Part shown: in pieces, positions 52,578-61,511 of the stretch
Position numbering within the stretch: position 1 is the stretch's first letter
How the letters are laid out: every line of letters begins with the position of its first letter
Assembly: GCF_902459485.1 (NCBI RefSeq)
Contig: NZ_LR699119.1
Span: 744,001 to 808,000 of the forward strand
Source of the DNA: Aquicella siphonis
Lineage (GTDB): Bacteria; Pseudomonadota; Gammaproteobacteria; DSM-16500
Length of the DNA: 64,000 bases
Reading direction: 5' to 3'
Notes under the pieces: generated by a model
What the model saw: the letters and a program-made list of their open reading frames with translations, nothing else
Told to the model about the DNA's origin: nothing
Database searches by the model: none
Made by a program: the position numbers and the translations under genes

Positions 52578-55046
52578 ATGAACCTGACAATCATGGTCAT
52601 TAGCTTCGTCAGTATTCTTCTTGTCATGGCGGGAGTGACATTATGGATAAGTCATTATTTACGAATTCCCTTTACGATTCTATTGGTTATATCGGGTTAT
52701 CTGCTCTCTCATCTCGCCAAAATCGGCCCTGCGTTTGTTCAGCCTTTTGCTAATTACAAGATTGATCCGGATATCATATTGTATGCCTGTTTGCCAACGC
52801 TGATATTTGAGTCTGCGTTTACAATGGATGCGAAATTACTGCGCCGGGATATCGTGCCGGTTTTGACGCTTGCGATTCCCGGGTTGTTTCTTTCTACTGC
52901 GGTCATAGGAGCCATTATATGGCTGGTCACGCCCATTGATTTTTTGGTGGCGCTTTTGTTGGGGGCAATATTAAGCGCAACTGATCCTGTTGCGGTCATC
53001 GCGCTTTTCAAGCAATTGGGTGTTCCCAAGCGCCTGACCATTCTGGTGGAGGGCGAAAGCCTTTTAAATGATTCCACCGCCATTGTTACGGCCAAAACCA
53101 TTTTATTTATTATGCTGGCAGGATCCCTGACTTCTGGAACGGTTGCGCATGGTCTCCAGCAATTCTGCGAAGAGTTTTTCGGTGGTATAGCGGTGGGATT
53201 TGTGATGGCTCTGGCTGCCGGTTATATGGTGGCATTAGCGGAAGAAGAAACGGTGATAGGATTGTCCCTGACAGTGATACTGGCTTATCTTTCATTTATT
53301 GTCGCAGACAAGATGTTTCATGTGAGCGGTGTTATGGCGACGATAACAGCCGGCATCATGATGGCAGGCTGGGGGCGGACAAAATTGTCAACCAACGCGG
53401 AAAAACAGCTGCGCCAACTGCTGGAATTCCTTTCCTATATAGCAAACGCGCTGATATTTTTGATGGTCGGTTTTACGATCAGTCTAGTGACTTTGGCTGA
53501 TTCGTTCGGTATCTTATGCGTCACGATTCTGGCGATGCTGATCTCGCGCGCGTTGGTCATATTCGGGCTGATTCCTGTGATCGGAAAGCTCCCCAATGCG
53601 GAGCCTATTGATCTCCGCTATCAAACGATCATGTGGTGGGGAGGGTTACGAGGAGCGATCGCTCTGGCGATAGTATTGGGTTTGAGTCATCTCCCTGATC
53701 AGAAACTCCTGGAAGCGCTGGTGACGGGTTCCGTGTTATTTACCATACTCGCCCAAGGTCTTACTATCCATAGGTTGATCAAATGGATGAAACTGGACAG
53801 ATTATTGTTGTTTGATCGCTTTGCCAAACTGGAAGCGGAGCTTTCAGCGGAGCAGGCGGCATTATCCAGAATACCAGAATTACACAAAGGCGGATTGTTT
53901 TCACTCAAGATCCTGCAAGCACTTCAAAGCAGGCATGAGGGCAGACTTGCGCTTCGTCGCAGAGAGCTTGACCATTTAAAAGAAAAGAAATTAACCAGCG
54001 GCGACGAGCGGCGATTGTTGTATCTTCGCTGTTTTTCCGTTGAAAAGAATCTGTATTATGAAATGTATGGCAAGGGCCATTTAAGCGAACAAGCTTATAG
54101 AAACCTGAGCCAGGATGTTGAGCTTGAAATGGATATGATGCGATACCATTCTGCTCTTCCTGAAAAGACGCCGGTAAGCATCATTAAAAAAATAACGCTA
54201 TTATTTATCAAGGCACTGGAATCATTTCCGTTTTTCGACAGGTTGGCGGAGAAATTTCGTATCTCCCAGACCATTAATGACTATGAAGAAACGTGGGGAT
54301 TGCATCAGGGTTGCGTGACAGTTCTCAATTATCTGCATGCGATAGAAAAAATCGAGTCTATTGATAAGGATGTCTTGAATGAAGTCCGCGCCTGCTTTTG
54401 CAAATGGCACGCGGTAACCACACGCTATCTGGATGAGATTGCCGAGCAATTTCCAGAATTCGTTAATGACATGCAGCGCCGCCTCGGATCGCGGCTGCTC
54501 TTGCATGCAAAGCTGGACAAGATTTCGGATGAGCTTAGACAGGGAGTGCTTCCTCCGGGTGTGTCCGACTCCATGATACAGAAATATGAACATAGAATCC
54601 GTTTATTGCGCAGGCGCCATCCTGAAAAATTAAAACTGGATCCACATGAACTGGTGCAGCGAGTGCCATTTTTACAATTGGTTCCGGCTGACGAAATTGA
54701 CCAATTGATACGATTGTTTGAAGAGCGTCATGTTCCCTCAGGCATGATGATTATTCATGAGGGTGCGGTTGAGGATACGTTTTATCTTATCATGCGCGGC
54801 GTAGTCAGAGTCATGAAGCAAAAAGATAATGGAAATATGGAAATCGCCACATTAATTGCAGGGGATTTTTTTGGCGAAATGTCGCTTTTATATAATGTTA
54901 AGCGCACTGCCAGTTGCAAGACAGTTACTCCCTGTCTGTTTTATTTGCTTCATCGCCGTGGCTTTGATCAGTTAATACAACGATATCCCCAGATCAAAGA
55001 AGCTATTGATACAGAAGCGAAAAAGCGCGGTGAACATGCGAATTGA
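52578..55046 (+). CDS. Na+/H+ exchanger with C-terminal cyclic-nucleotide-binding domain
   Basis: An 822-residue membrane transporter of the CPA1 family. About 12 transmembrane helices (1-400) contain the ion-binding segment GAILSATDPVAVIALFKQLG and VEGESLLNDSTAIV, standard for NhaP/NHE/SOS1 types. A long cytoplasmic helical region (400-680) follows, then a CRP-like cyclic-nucleotide-binding fold (about 690-810): IHEGAVEDTFYLIMRGVVRV and GDFFGEMSLLYNVKRTA. The layout resembles plant SOS1 and animal sperm NHE. It exchanges Na+ (or K+) for H+ across the inner membrane, perhaps gated by cAMP or cGMP. Confidence 0.93.
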   Translation: MNLTIMVISFVSILLVMAGVTLWISHYLRIPFTILLVISGYLLSHLAKIGPAFVQPFANYKIDPDIILYACLPTLIFESAFTMDAKLLRRDIVPVLTLAIPGLFLSTAVIGAIIWLVTPIDFLVALLLGAILSATDPVAVIALFKQLGVPKRLTILVEGESLLNDSTAIVTAKTILFIMLAGSLTSGTVAHGLQQFCEEFFGGIAVGFVMALAAGYMVALAEEETVIGLSLTVILAYLSFIVADKMFHVSGVMATITAGIMMAGWGRTKLSTNAEKQLRQLLEFLSYIANALIFLMVGFTISLVTLADSFGILCVTILAMLISRALVIFGLIPVIGKLPNAEPIDLRYQTIMWWGGLRGAIALAIVLGLSHLPDQKLLEALVTGSVLFTILAQGLTIHRLIKWMKLDRLLLFDRFAKLEAELSAEQAALSRIPELHKGGLFSLKILQALQSRHEGRLALRRRELDHLKEKKLTSGDERRLLYLRCFSVEKNLYYEMYGKGHLSEQAYRNLSQDVELEMDMMRYHSALPEKTPVSIIKKITLLFIKALESFPFFDRLAEKFRISQTINDYEETWGLHQGCVTVLNYLHAIEKIESIDKDVLNEVRACFCKWHAVTTRYLDEIAEQFPEFVNDMQRRLGSRLLLHAKLDKISDELRQGVLPPGVSDSMIQKYEHRIRLLRRRHPEKLKLDPHELVQRVPFLQLVPADEIDQLIRLFEERHVPSGMMIIHEGAVEDTFYLIMRGVVRVMKQKDNGNMEIATLIAGDFFGEMSLLYNVKRTASCKTVTPCLFYLLHRRGFDQLIQRYPQIKEAIDTEAKKRGEHAN

Positions 55047-55081
55047 GATAAAATCAATGAATGACGCACAAGGAACTTTTT

Positions 55082-56176
55082 ATGCTAAGACTGTTGGTCA
55101 TCCTTATTCCATTCTTCATTTCCAGTTTGTGCCTGGCCAATCCTTTGCCGTTAAATTCGCTGCATTTGCCTGAAGGATTTAAAATCGAAATCTATGCTTA
55201 TCCGGTAAAAGATGCCCGTGAAATGACTTTGGCGAGCAAGGGGATTGTGTTCGTCGGAACCCGGCAGGAAGGAAAGGTTTATGCCATTTTACCAGATAAA
55301 AAACAGCTGTACGGTACGAAAGTCGTTACCGTGGCTGAAAATTTAACGATGCCTAACGGAGTGGCATTTCATGAAGGGGCGTTGTACGTCGCTGAGCGTG
55401 ACAGGATTTTAAAGTTCGTCAACATTGAGAGCCAGCTTGATCATGTGCCGCATCCACAGATTGTAATAAATCGTCTCCCGGACAAAGCAAATCATGGCTG
55501 GCGTTATATAGCTTTTGGACCGGACAAGAAGCTCTATATGGCCATTGGCGCGCCATGCAATGTCTGTCTCGAACAAGACCCTCGTTTTGCCAGTATTGTG
55601 CGCATGAATTCAGACGGAAAGGATTTTGAAGTCTACGCGCGTGGGATACGCAATTCTGTGGGATTTGACTGGGATCCCGTGTCAAAGGATTTGTGGTTTA
55701 CCGATAATGGCAGAGACTGGATGGGAGACAATTTACCCTCGGATGAATTGAATCATGTTACACAGAAAGGCATGCATTTCGGTTTTCCTTACTATCATGG
55801 AAAAATTCCTGATCCTGATTATGCCGGCGACTCATTGTCTCTCCATTTCACCGGCCCGGTTTTGGAGTTGCCTGCCCATGTGGCGGCTCTGGGAATGGCA
55901 TTTTATACAGGCAAGATGTTCCCGGACAGTTATAAAAACCAGATTTTTATCGCGGAGCACGGATCATGGAACCGCACGGAAAAAGCCGGATACCAAGTCA
56001 TCGTTGTCAGCCTGTTAAAGGATAAGGTCGTTTCCGTGCGGCCATTTATTACAGGCTGGGAAAGCGAGGGCAAAGTATGGGGGCGTCCGGTGGATTTGTT
56101 AGTCATGCCGGATGGCGCTTTGCTGGTTTCTGATGATCACGCAGGTGTGATTTATAGAGTCTCATATGTAAAATAA
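55082..56176 (+). CDS. PQQ-type sugar dehydrogenase (sorbosone dehydrogenase-like)
   Basis: A 364-residue exported beta-propeller of the glucose/sorbosone dehydrogenase family. Signal peptide ends SLCLA. Propeller blades with NGVAFHEGALYVAERDRI, GIRNSVGFDWDPVSKDLWFTD and IAEHGSWNRTEKAGYQV hold the family's calcium and PQQ-binding positions. The N-terminal MTHKELF is probably untranslated, since AAGGA lies just before the second ATG (55082). It is periplasmic and oxidises aldose sugars, although whether this organism makes PQQ is not visible here. It lies 35 bp after the exchanger gene. Confidence 0.88.
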   Translation: MLRLLVILIPFFISSLCLANPLPLNSLHLPEGFKIEIYAYPVKDAREMTLASKGIVFVGTRQEGKVYAILPDKKQLYGTKVVTVAENLTMPNGVAFHEGALYVAERDRILKFVNIESQLDHVPHPQIVINRLPDKANHGWRYIAFGPDKKLYMAIGAPCNVCLEQDPRFASIVRMNSDGKDFEVYARGIRNSVGFDWDPVSKDLWFTDNGRDWMGDNLPSDELNHVTQKGMHFGFPYYHGKIPDPDYAGDSLSLHFTGPVLELPAHVAALGMAFYTGKMFPDSYKNQIFIAEHGSWNRTEKAGYQVIVVSLLKDKVVSVRPFITGWESEGKVWGRPVDLLVMPDGALLVSDDHAGVIYRVSYVK

Positions 56177-56371
56177 TTTACCAGAGCAATTTATGAACTT
56201 TCCGCCGTTAATATCCATTGTCAGAGCTATGTTGTGTGTTCGTTGTTGAAAAATTAATGAGAAAGTTACTTAATAATTGCCTGTAAAGTATCGCTATTAG
56301 AGACATTGAGCGTATAGTTATTAAGGTGATTTATCATTTAAAACAAGCGCATTTTCTTCAAGGAGGAACTT

Positions 56372-57070
56372 ATGTCATCTGAGCTGTCAATGCGTCGAGG
56401 CTTCATTAAAAAAGCTGCTATTATCGCTGGCGGCGCATTAATCATTAGCCCGCTTGCATTTGCAAAATCTCTTTTAAACTCAGAAGAGAAAGAGGAAGAG
56501 GTTTCTCCTAATGAAGATTTAATGCGGGAACACGGAGTATTACGCCGCATCATTCTTATTTATCGAGAGGCGGTTCATCGTGTTCGGGAGAAACAGGACT
56601 TGGACCCTGCTCTGATCACAAAATCTGCCAATCTTATTCGACATTTTATTGAAGACTATCACGAAAAACTGGAAGAAAATTTCTTATTTCCTCGTTTTGA
56701 AAAAGCAGGCCAATTAACGGATCTTGTTACTGCACTGAAAAACCAACATCGAACAGGAAGGAAATTGACAAACCATATTATGGAAATAGCCGCATCTAAA
56801 AACTTCAAATCTCATGGTAAGGATTTTGTTAATATTATCTCTCAATTTATTTGCATGTACGAACCTCATGCCGCACGAGAAGACACAGTGCTTTTCCCTG
56901 CCTTACAAAAAATAGTTCCGGAAAGCGAGTATAAGGAAATGGGCGAAAAATTTGAAAATGAAGAACATAAATTATTTGGGAAAAGTGGCTTTAATGGGAT
57001 CGTTTCGCAAGTTGCAGATATAGAAAAGGCATTGAATATTTATGAGCTGTCGAAATTTACACCCGCTTAA
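56372..57070 (+). CDS. Hemerythrin-like protein with Tat-type signal
   Basis: A 232-residue protein. The N-terminus SMRRGFIKKAAIIAGGALII has twin Arg followed by a hydrophobic core, the Tat signal form, so it is likely exported folded. The four-helix bundle that follows carries the hemerythrin ligand pattern: His in REHGVLRR, HxxxE in DYHEKLEENFLFPRF, His in NQHRTGR, and HxxxE in PHAAREDTVLFPAL. Such domains bind a di-iron centre and sense or carry O2 or NO. A strong AAGGAGG precedes the ATG. Confidence 0.9.
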   Translation: MSSELSMRRGFIKKAAIIAGGALIISPLAFAKSLLNSEEKEEEVSPNEDLMREHGVLRRIILIYREAVHRVREKQDLDPALITKSANLIRHFIEDYHEKLEENFLFPRFEKAGQLTDLVTALKNQHRTGRKLTNHIMEIAASKNFKSHGKDFVNIISQFICMYEPHAAREDTVLFPALQKIVPESEYKEMGEKFENEEHKLFGKSGFNGIVSQVADIEKALNIYELSKFTPA

Positions 57071-57246
57071 TTTATTTAAGACCATCGATTCGTTAATAAC
57101 TTATGGTTTATTAATGCTCATTGGACTAATGACTCGATTAGCCACCATCTCCCTTGTCATTATTTTTGAGGCGGCGGTCAATGGTCTTTTGGTGCGTGGA
57201 TTTGTCGCCGATCTGACATGACTACTACAAAATAATAAGGGAAACG

Positions 57247-58539
57247 ATGAGTAACAAACCACAGCATAACAGATTAATACGCGAATTAGGCATATTTGGC
57301 GCTACAATGATGGGGTTGGGCTCTATTGTGGGCACCGGTATATTTGTCAGTATTGGTATCGCTGCGGGCAACGCAGGGCCATCCGTCATTCTCGCTATTA
57401 TATTGGCTGCCATCATTGCTGCGTGCAATGCGCTTTCTAGTGCTCAATTAGCTGCTAGTCACGCATTGAGCGGCGGTACGTATGAATATGGGTACAAATA
57501 TTTGCATCCGTCGCTTGGTTTTACAGCGGGCTGGATGTTCTTATGCGCAAAGACCGCGTCTGCTGCTACTGCTGCGCTTGGATTTGCCGGTTATCTTATT
57601 CATTTATTTAATATGGGTCCTATTCCAATTGTTCCCATAGCGACGGCCATCTCTATCCTATTCACTATTTTAGTGTTAAGTGGCCTCAAACAAGCCAATT
57701 GGACAAACATTGTGATTGTTTCTGTGACCATAACCGCGCTCATATTATTTGTCCTTTTGGGATTGGCAGACGTCTCTGTGGCTAATCTACAACCATTTTC
57801 CCCTTTTTCTGAAAATGGACCAGGCGGTTTCTTCTATGCAACTGCATTGATGTTTGTGGCTTACACAGGCTATGGCCGTGTCGCCACACTGGGCGAAGAA
57901 GTAAAGAATCCAAAGACGTTTATTCCGCGTGCCATTATTGCCACACTCATTGTTAGCACAATTCTTTATGTGGCTGTTGGCCTGGTTGCGGTGGGCACTG
58001 TTGGCGCAGGTAACCTTGCGCAAGAAGCGCATGCTCAAGCAACGCCGCTTGAAATCGCTGCTCGTGCAATAGGAACACCCGGGCTTGGAGCGATTGTTGC
58101 TATCGGAGCATGCACTTCGATGTTAGGTGTTTTGTTAAATCTGATTCTTGGTCTTTCACGTGTCGCATTGGCAATGGGTAGGAAAGGTGATTTACCGCCT
58201 ATTTTTGCTCATGTATCTGATAGGAAACGTTCTCCATCTGCTGCGGTCATTGGCGTTGGTGCCGCGATTACTGGACTTGTTTTAACGGGCAGTGTTGAAA
58301 CCACATGGGCGTTTAGTGCTTTTACAGTACTTATCTATTACTCTATCACCAACCTTGCCGCTTTGTATTTACCAAAGCAGGATCGTCTTTATCATCCTGT
58401 TTTTGCAATAAGCGGATTAATCGCGTGTCTATTTTTGGTCTTTTGGGTTCCTGCAAAGATTTGGACTATCGGACTGGGATTAATCATAATCGGTTTTTTT
58501 TGGCATTTGATTGCTAATCGTTTATGGCATCATGGATAA
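57247..58539 (+). CDS. APC family amino-acid permease
   Basis: A 430-residue inner-membrane transporter with 12 transmembrane helices. The first helix carries GATMMGLGSIVGTGIFVSIG, the APC substrate-binding signature (GxGxxxGTGIF). Later helices include FVAYTGYGRVATLGEEVKNP, another conserved block. It transports amino acids or polyamines with H+. AAGGG precedes the ATG. Substrate is unknown; closest style is YhdG/CAT-like permeases. Confidence 0.93.
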   Translation: MSNKPQHNRLIRELGIFGATMMGLGSIVGTGIFVSIGIAAGNAGPSVILAIILAAIIAACNALSSAQLAASHALSGGTYEYGYKYLHPSLGFTAGWMFLCAKTASAATAALGFAGYLIHLFNMGPIPIVPIATAISILFTILVLSGLKQANWTNIVIVSVTITALILFVLLGLADVSVANLQPFSPFSENGPGGFFYATALMFVAYTGYGRVATLGEEVKNPKTFIPRAIIATLIVSTILYVAVGLVAVGTVGAGNLAQEAHAQATPLEIAARAIGTPGLGAIVAIGACTSMLGVLLNLILGLSRVALAMGRKGDLPPIFAHVSDRKRSPSAAVIGVGAAITGLVLTGSVETTWAFSAFTVLIYYSITNLAALYLPKQDRLYHPVFAISGLIACLFLVFWVPAKIWTIGLGLIIIGFFWHLIANRLWHHG

Positions 58540-58684
58540 GTGAATTTCTATTTTTTCTTAACATATATAAAGTGTGCGATCAGAAAGGCTTACAGCAGCG
58601 CTCGGAATAAAAACTGGTATGGAACCGTCAGAAACATTTTGGTAATGATTTTATATAAATAATAATGTCTGTTTCCTGAATGTG

Positions 58685-60454
58685 TCATGAATTCTTTTTT
58701 CCTTGATCTTTATTAATGGATTCCATCAGGGTGATCTGAAGCTTTGCATGCAACTTAACGAACCAGGGCCAGACAATAGCGATTAATATTCCGGCAAGAA
58801 TAAGAATAAGGAATAATAATTCCAGCGGCGGCAATATGCTGGCGCTCAAAAGGGAAATTAAAAGCATCATGGTGGAAATGAATATCATTGGGATGACGCC
58901 GGATATGATTTTTCTGATTTTATACGTCATGTGACTGCCGGCGCGATCCTTGGTGCCCAGTTCGGCCAATATCATGCTAAGCGCGATTATTTTTCGGTAG
59001 GCGGCAATTAAAAATGGCAGTGAAATGATTAAAGCGGATGCCCAGATCATCGATTGCTGCAAATGATGATTGGTTATCCTGATGATCGTGTTGCCCAGTT
59101 CCGTATTGGCTATATAAGTGCCGGAAAGAAAAATGGCAATGACAATGAATATATTGATAATCACTTGAACAAGGCTGCGGTTAATCGTTTTTTCTAACAT
59201 TAGCTGGTCTTCCGAGGGACGGATATTTTGCAGCCAGTTTGTGTAAATTTTAAATGTTGCGGCGATTTTTTGGGGTATCAGGCCGGCCATCAGGCGCGTA
59301 AACGGATCGGAGTATTTGATCAGAAAAGGTGTAGTCAACGTTGTGATGATGGAGACGCATACCGCAATTGAATACAGGAAATTGCCTGTCACATTTAATG
59401 TAATTCCCAGGGAAGCGATAATAAATGAAAATTCGCCAATTTGCGCCAGCCCCATGCCTGCGCGCATGGCAGTCCTGCCGCTGTGCCCTGTGATGAGAAC
59501 GCCCAGGCTGCAACTCATTACCTTGCCTATAATCACGACCATCGTAATGACGACAATCGGAATAAAATATTCTGCCAATACTCCGGGATCAAACAACAGT
59601 CCGACAGAGACAAAAAAAATGGCGCTGAACATGTCCCGGATGGGATTGATCAAATGTTCAATTCTGGTGATCTGGTTTGATTCGGCAATAATAGCGCCGA
59701 TGATAAACGCGCCCAATGCCACGCTGTAATTGAATTCAACCACCAGCAGGCAAAAGCCGAAACATAATCCCAGCACCGTAATCAACAGCACTTCATCATT
59801 TTTAAATTTGGCAATGTAAGAAAGCAAGCGAGGAATAAACAAGATCCCTGCAATCAGCGAAACGGTTAAAAATGAGGACAGCTTGGCGGCGGTAATGGCG
59901 GCGTCCTTGAACTGCAGCGTGCCGGAGGTGGCTATGCTGGACAGCAGGGCCAGGATAAGAATGGCGAATATATCTTCTATAATGAGAATTCCGAAAATGA
60001 TCTGTGAGAAACTTTCGTTCTTCATTTTCAGCTCGGTCAGGGCTTTCACAATGATAGTGGTGGAGGATATTGATAAAACGGCACCAAGGAATATGGCGTT
60101 TATCCGGGTCCAGCCAAGCAGCAAACCAATTTCATAACCCAGCCAAACCATGAAGATAATTTCCGAACCGGCGGCAATAATAGCGGTTTTTCCGACCTTA
60201 CCCAGCTTGCGGAAGTTAAACTCCAGCCCTAATGAAAACATTAGAAAAATAACGCCTAACTCAGCCAGGGTCTTGATGGTGGCTTCGTCTGTAATCAGAG
60301 AAAATGGAGGGGTGTGCGAGCCAATAATCACGCCGGCGATGATATAGCCTAATACGATAGGCTGCCTGAGCTGATGACACAATAGAATGACAAACCCGGC
60401 TATCAACATGATGATAGCCAAATCCTGTATAAATATCATGGCGGGAGTATGCAT
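58685..60454 (-). CDS. CPA2 family cation:proton antiporter
   Basis: A 589-residue inner-membrane protein with 12-14 transmembrane helices of the KefB/NapA type. Motifs: VLGYIIAGVIIGSHTPPFS, FLMFSLGLEFNFRKLGK and the helix FLGAVLSISSTTIIVKAL. After the transporter core (about 1-390), it has an extra membrane domain (460-580) instead of the usual TrkA-N nucleotide-binding domain. ATG 60454 follows AAAGGA; the frame extends to 60487 without Shine-Dalgarno support. It exchanges K+ or Na+ for H+. Confidence 0.9.
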   Translation of the reverse strand: MHTPAMIFIQDLAIIMLIAGFVILLCHQLRQPIVLGYIIAGVIIGSHTPPFSLITDEATIKTLAELGVIFLMFSLGLEFNFRKLGKVGKTAIIAAGSEIIFMVWLGYEIGLLLGWTRINAIFLGAVLSISSTTIIVKALTELKMKNESFSQIIFGILIIEDIFAILILALLSSIATSGTLQFKDAAITAAKLSSFLTVSLIAGILFIPRLLSYIAKFKNDEVLLITVLGLCFGFCLLVVEFNYSVALGAFIIGAIIAESNQITRIEHLINPIRDMFSAIFFVSVGLLFDPGVLAEYFIPIVVITMVVIIGKVMSCSLGVLITGHSGRTAMRAGMGLAQIGEFSFIIASLGITLNVTGNFLYSIAVCVSIITTLTTPFLIKYSDPFTRLMAGLIPQKIAATFKIYTNWLQNIRPSEDQLMLEKTINRSLVQVIINIFIVIAIFLSGTYIANTELGNTIIRITNHHLQQSMIWASALIISLPFLIAAYRKIIALSMILAELGTKDRAGSHMTYKIRKIISGVIPMIFISTMMLLISLLSASILPPLELLFLILILAGILIAIVWPWFVKLHAKLQITLMESINKDQGKKNS

Positions 60455-60722
60455 TAAAATCCTTTCCAATTTTATCAAGCCTGGCAACAGAGACGAATCA
60501 CTGGCAATGAAATCATGTGGTTTGTCCTTTGGGGCATTTCTGGATCTGCCATTTATATATTATTTCATAATTAGAAGTTCCGCGGAGAGCGAATGCGGCT
60601 GTTCGCAGTCTTAAAATGTCAATATATCAATATATTAGCTAATCATTGATTGTGCCGAACACGTATATTTCATGCCGCAGCGGCTATACTTAATAGCATG
60701 AATACACAGCGGAGGCAGTGAC

Positions 60723-61487
60723 ATGTCCCTGGACCGCGATTACGAACAATCTGTGAAAGAATTGCAGGAAATGGTCAATTCAGGCCGGTTGGATGGTCAT
60801 CAGGCCTTGCGCAGTAATTTGATGGAATTTTTGGACAAGCTTGAGCGCCGCGAATTTACAACCGATACAAATATGTTTATGTTCGACCAGATCATGAGAC
60901 CGTCCCTGTCTATTCGGGATGAGCAGCTGGGATCTGATTTGCAAACCCATCTGCTGGCGGTCATTGAATCGAAAACCTACCAAAACCCTGTGGATCAAGC
61001 CACAATCAATGACATGTATGCCAAGGGGCTTGATGAAATCATTGATAACCTTAAAACGAATTTCGAGTCTGTCACAAACAAAAGGGATACTCAGAAATTC
61101 ACGGCCCTGCTGGATGTGCTGGAAGCGCTCAAAACTGCGGATCAAAGTCCGGTATTTGATTCAAGAGGGCGTAAGATAGGTGTCGTCCCCACACCTCCGG
61201 AATTAAAAATTCCTTATGCTGTCAGATTGATTGAAAACGCTATTGAAATGGAAAAGCGGCAGTTTACAAAATCATCCCTCTTTCTGTTAGGCGGCAAATC
61301 GGCTGACAAGTTTATCCAGGCGGCATCTGATGGCAAGTTGAAATATGCCAAAGCGCTAGTGGAATCTTTGCATTCCGCACTTAACGGCAATAGGAGCATA
61401 GACCGTTCTCCGCTGCTTTCATATACGGATCAAATAGCCGAGACAAGACTTCAATCCAGAACCCCTGCACAAAAAATAAAACTCTGA
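60723..61487 (+). CDS. Hypothetical helical protein
   Basis: A 254-residue soluble, mostly helical protein of unknown family, with no signal peptide or transmembrane segment. CGGAGG precedes the ATG. The last 20 residues are basic and Gln-rich (SRTPAQKIKL). It is convergent with the large protein gene that follows, 24 bases apart. Confidence 0.75.
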   Translation: MSLDRDYEQSVKELQEMVNSGRLDGHQALRSNLMEFLDKLERREFTTDTNMFMFDQIMRPSLSIRDEQLGSDLQTHLLAVIESKTYQNPVDQATINDMYAKGLDEIIDNLKTNFESVTNKRDTQKFTALLDVLEALKTADQSPVFDSRGRKIGVVPTPPELKIPYAVRLIENAIEMEKRQFTKSSLFLLGGKSADKFIQAASDGKLKYAKALVESLHSALNGNRSIDRSPLLSYTDQIAETRLQSRTPAQKIKL

Positions 61488-61511
61488 CCACGCCGGAAAA
61501 TGAAAGCTGTT

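Noticed and set aside
59316..59729. 137-residue plus-strand frame
   Set aside because: Antisense shadow inside the CPA2 antiporter gene, whose motifs are clear on the minus strand.
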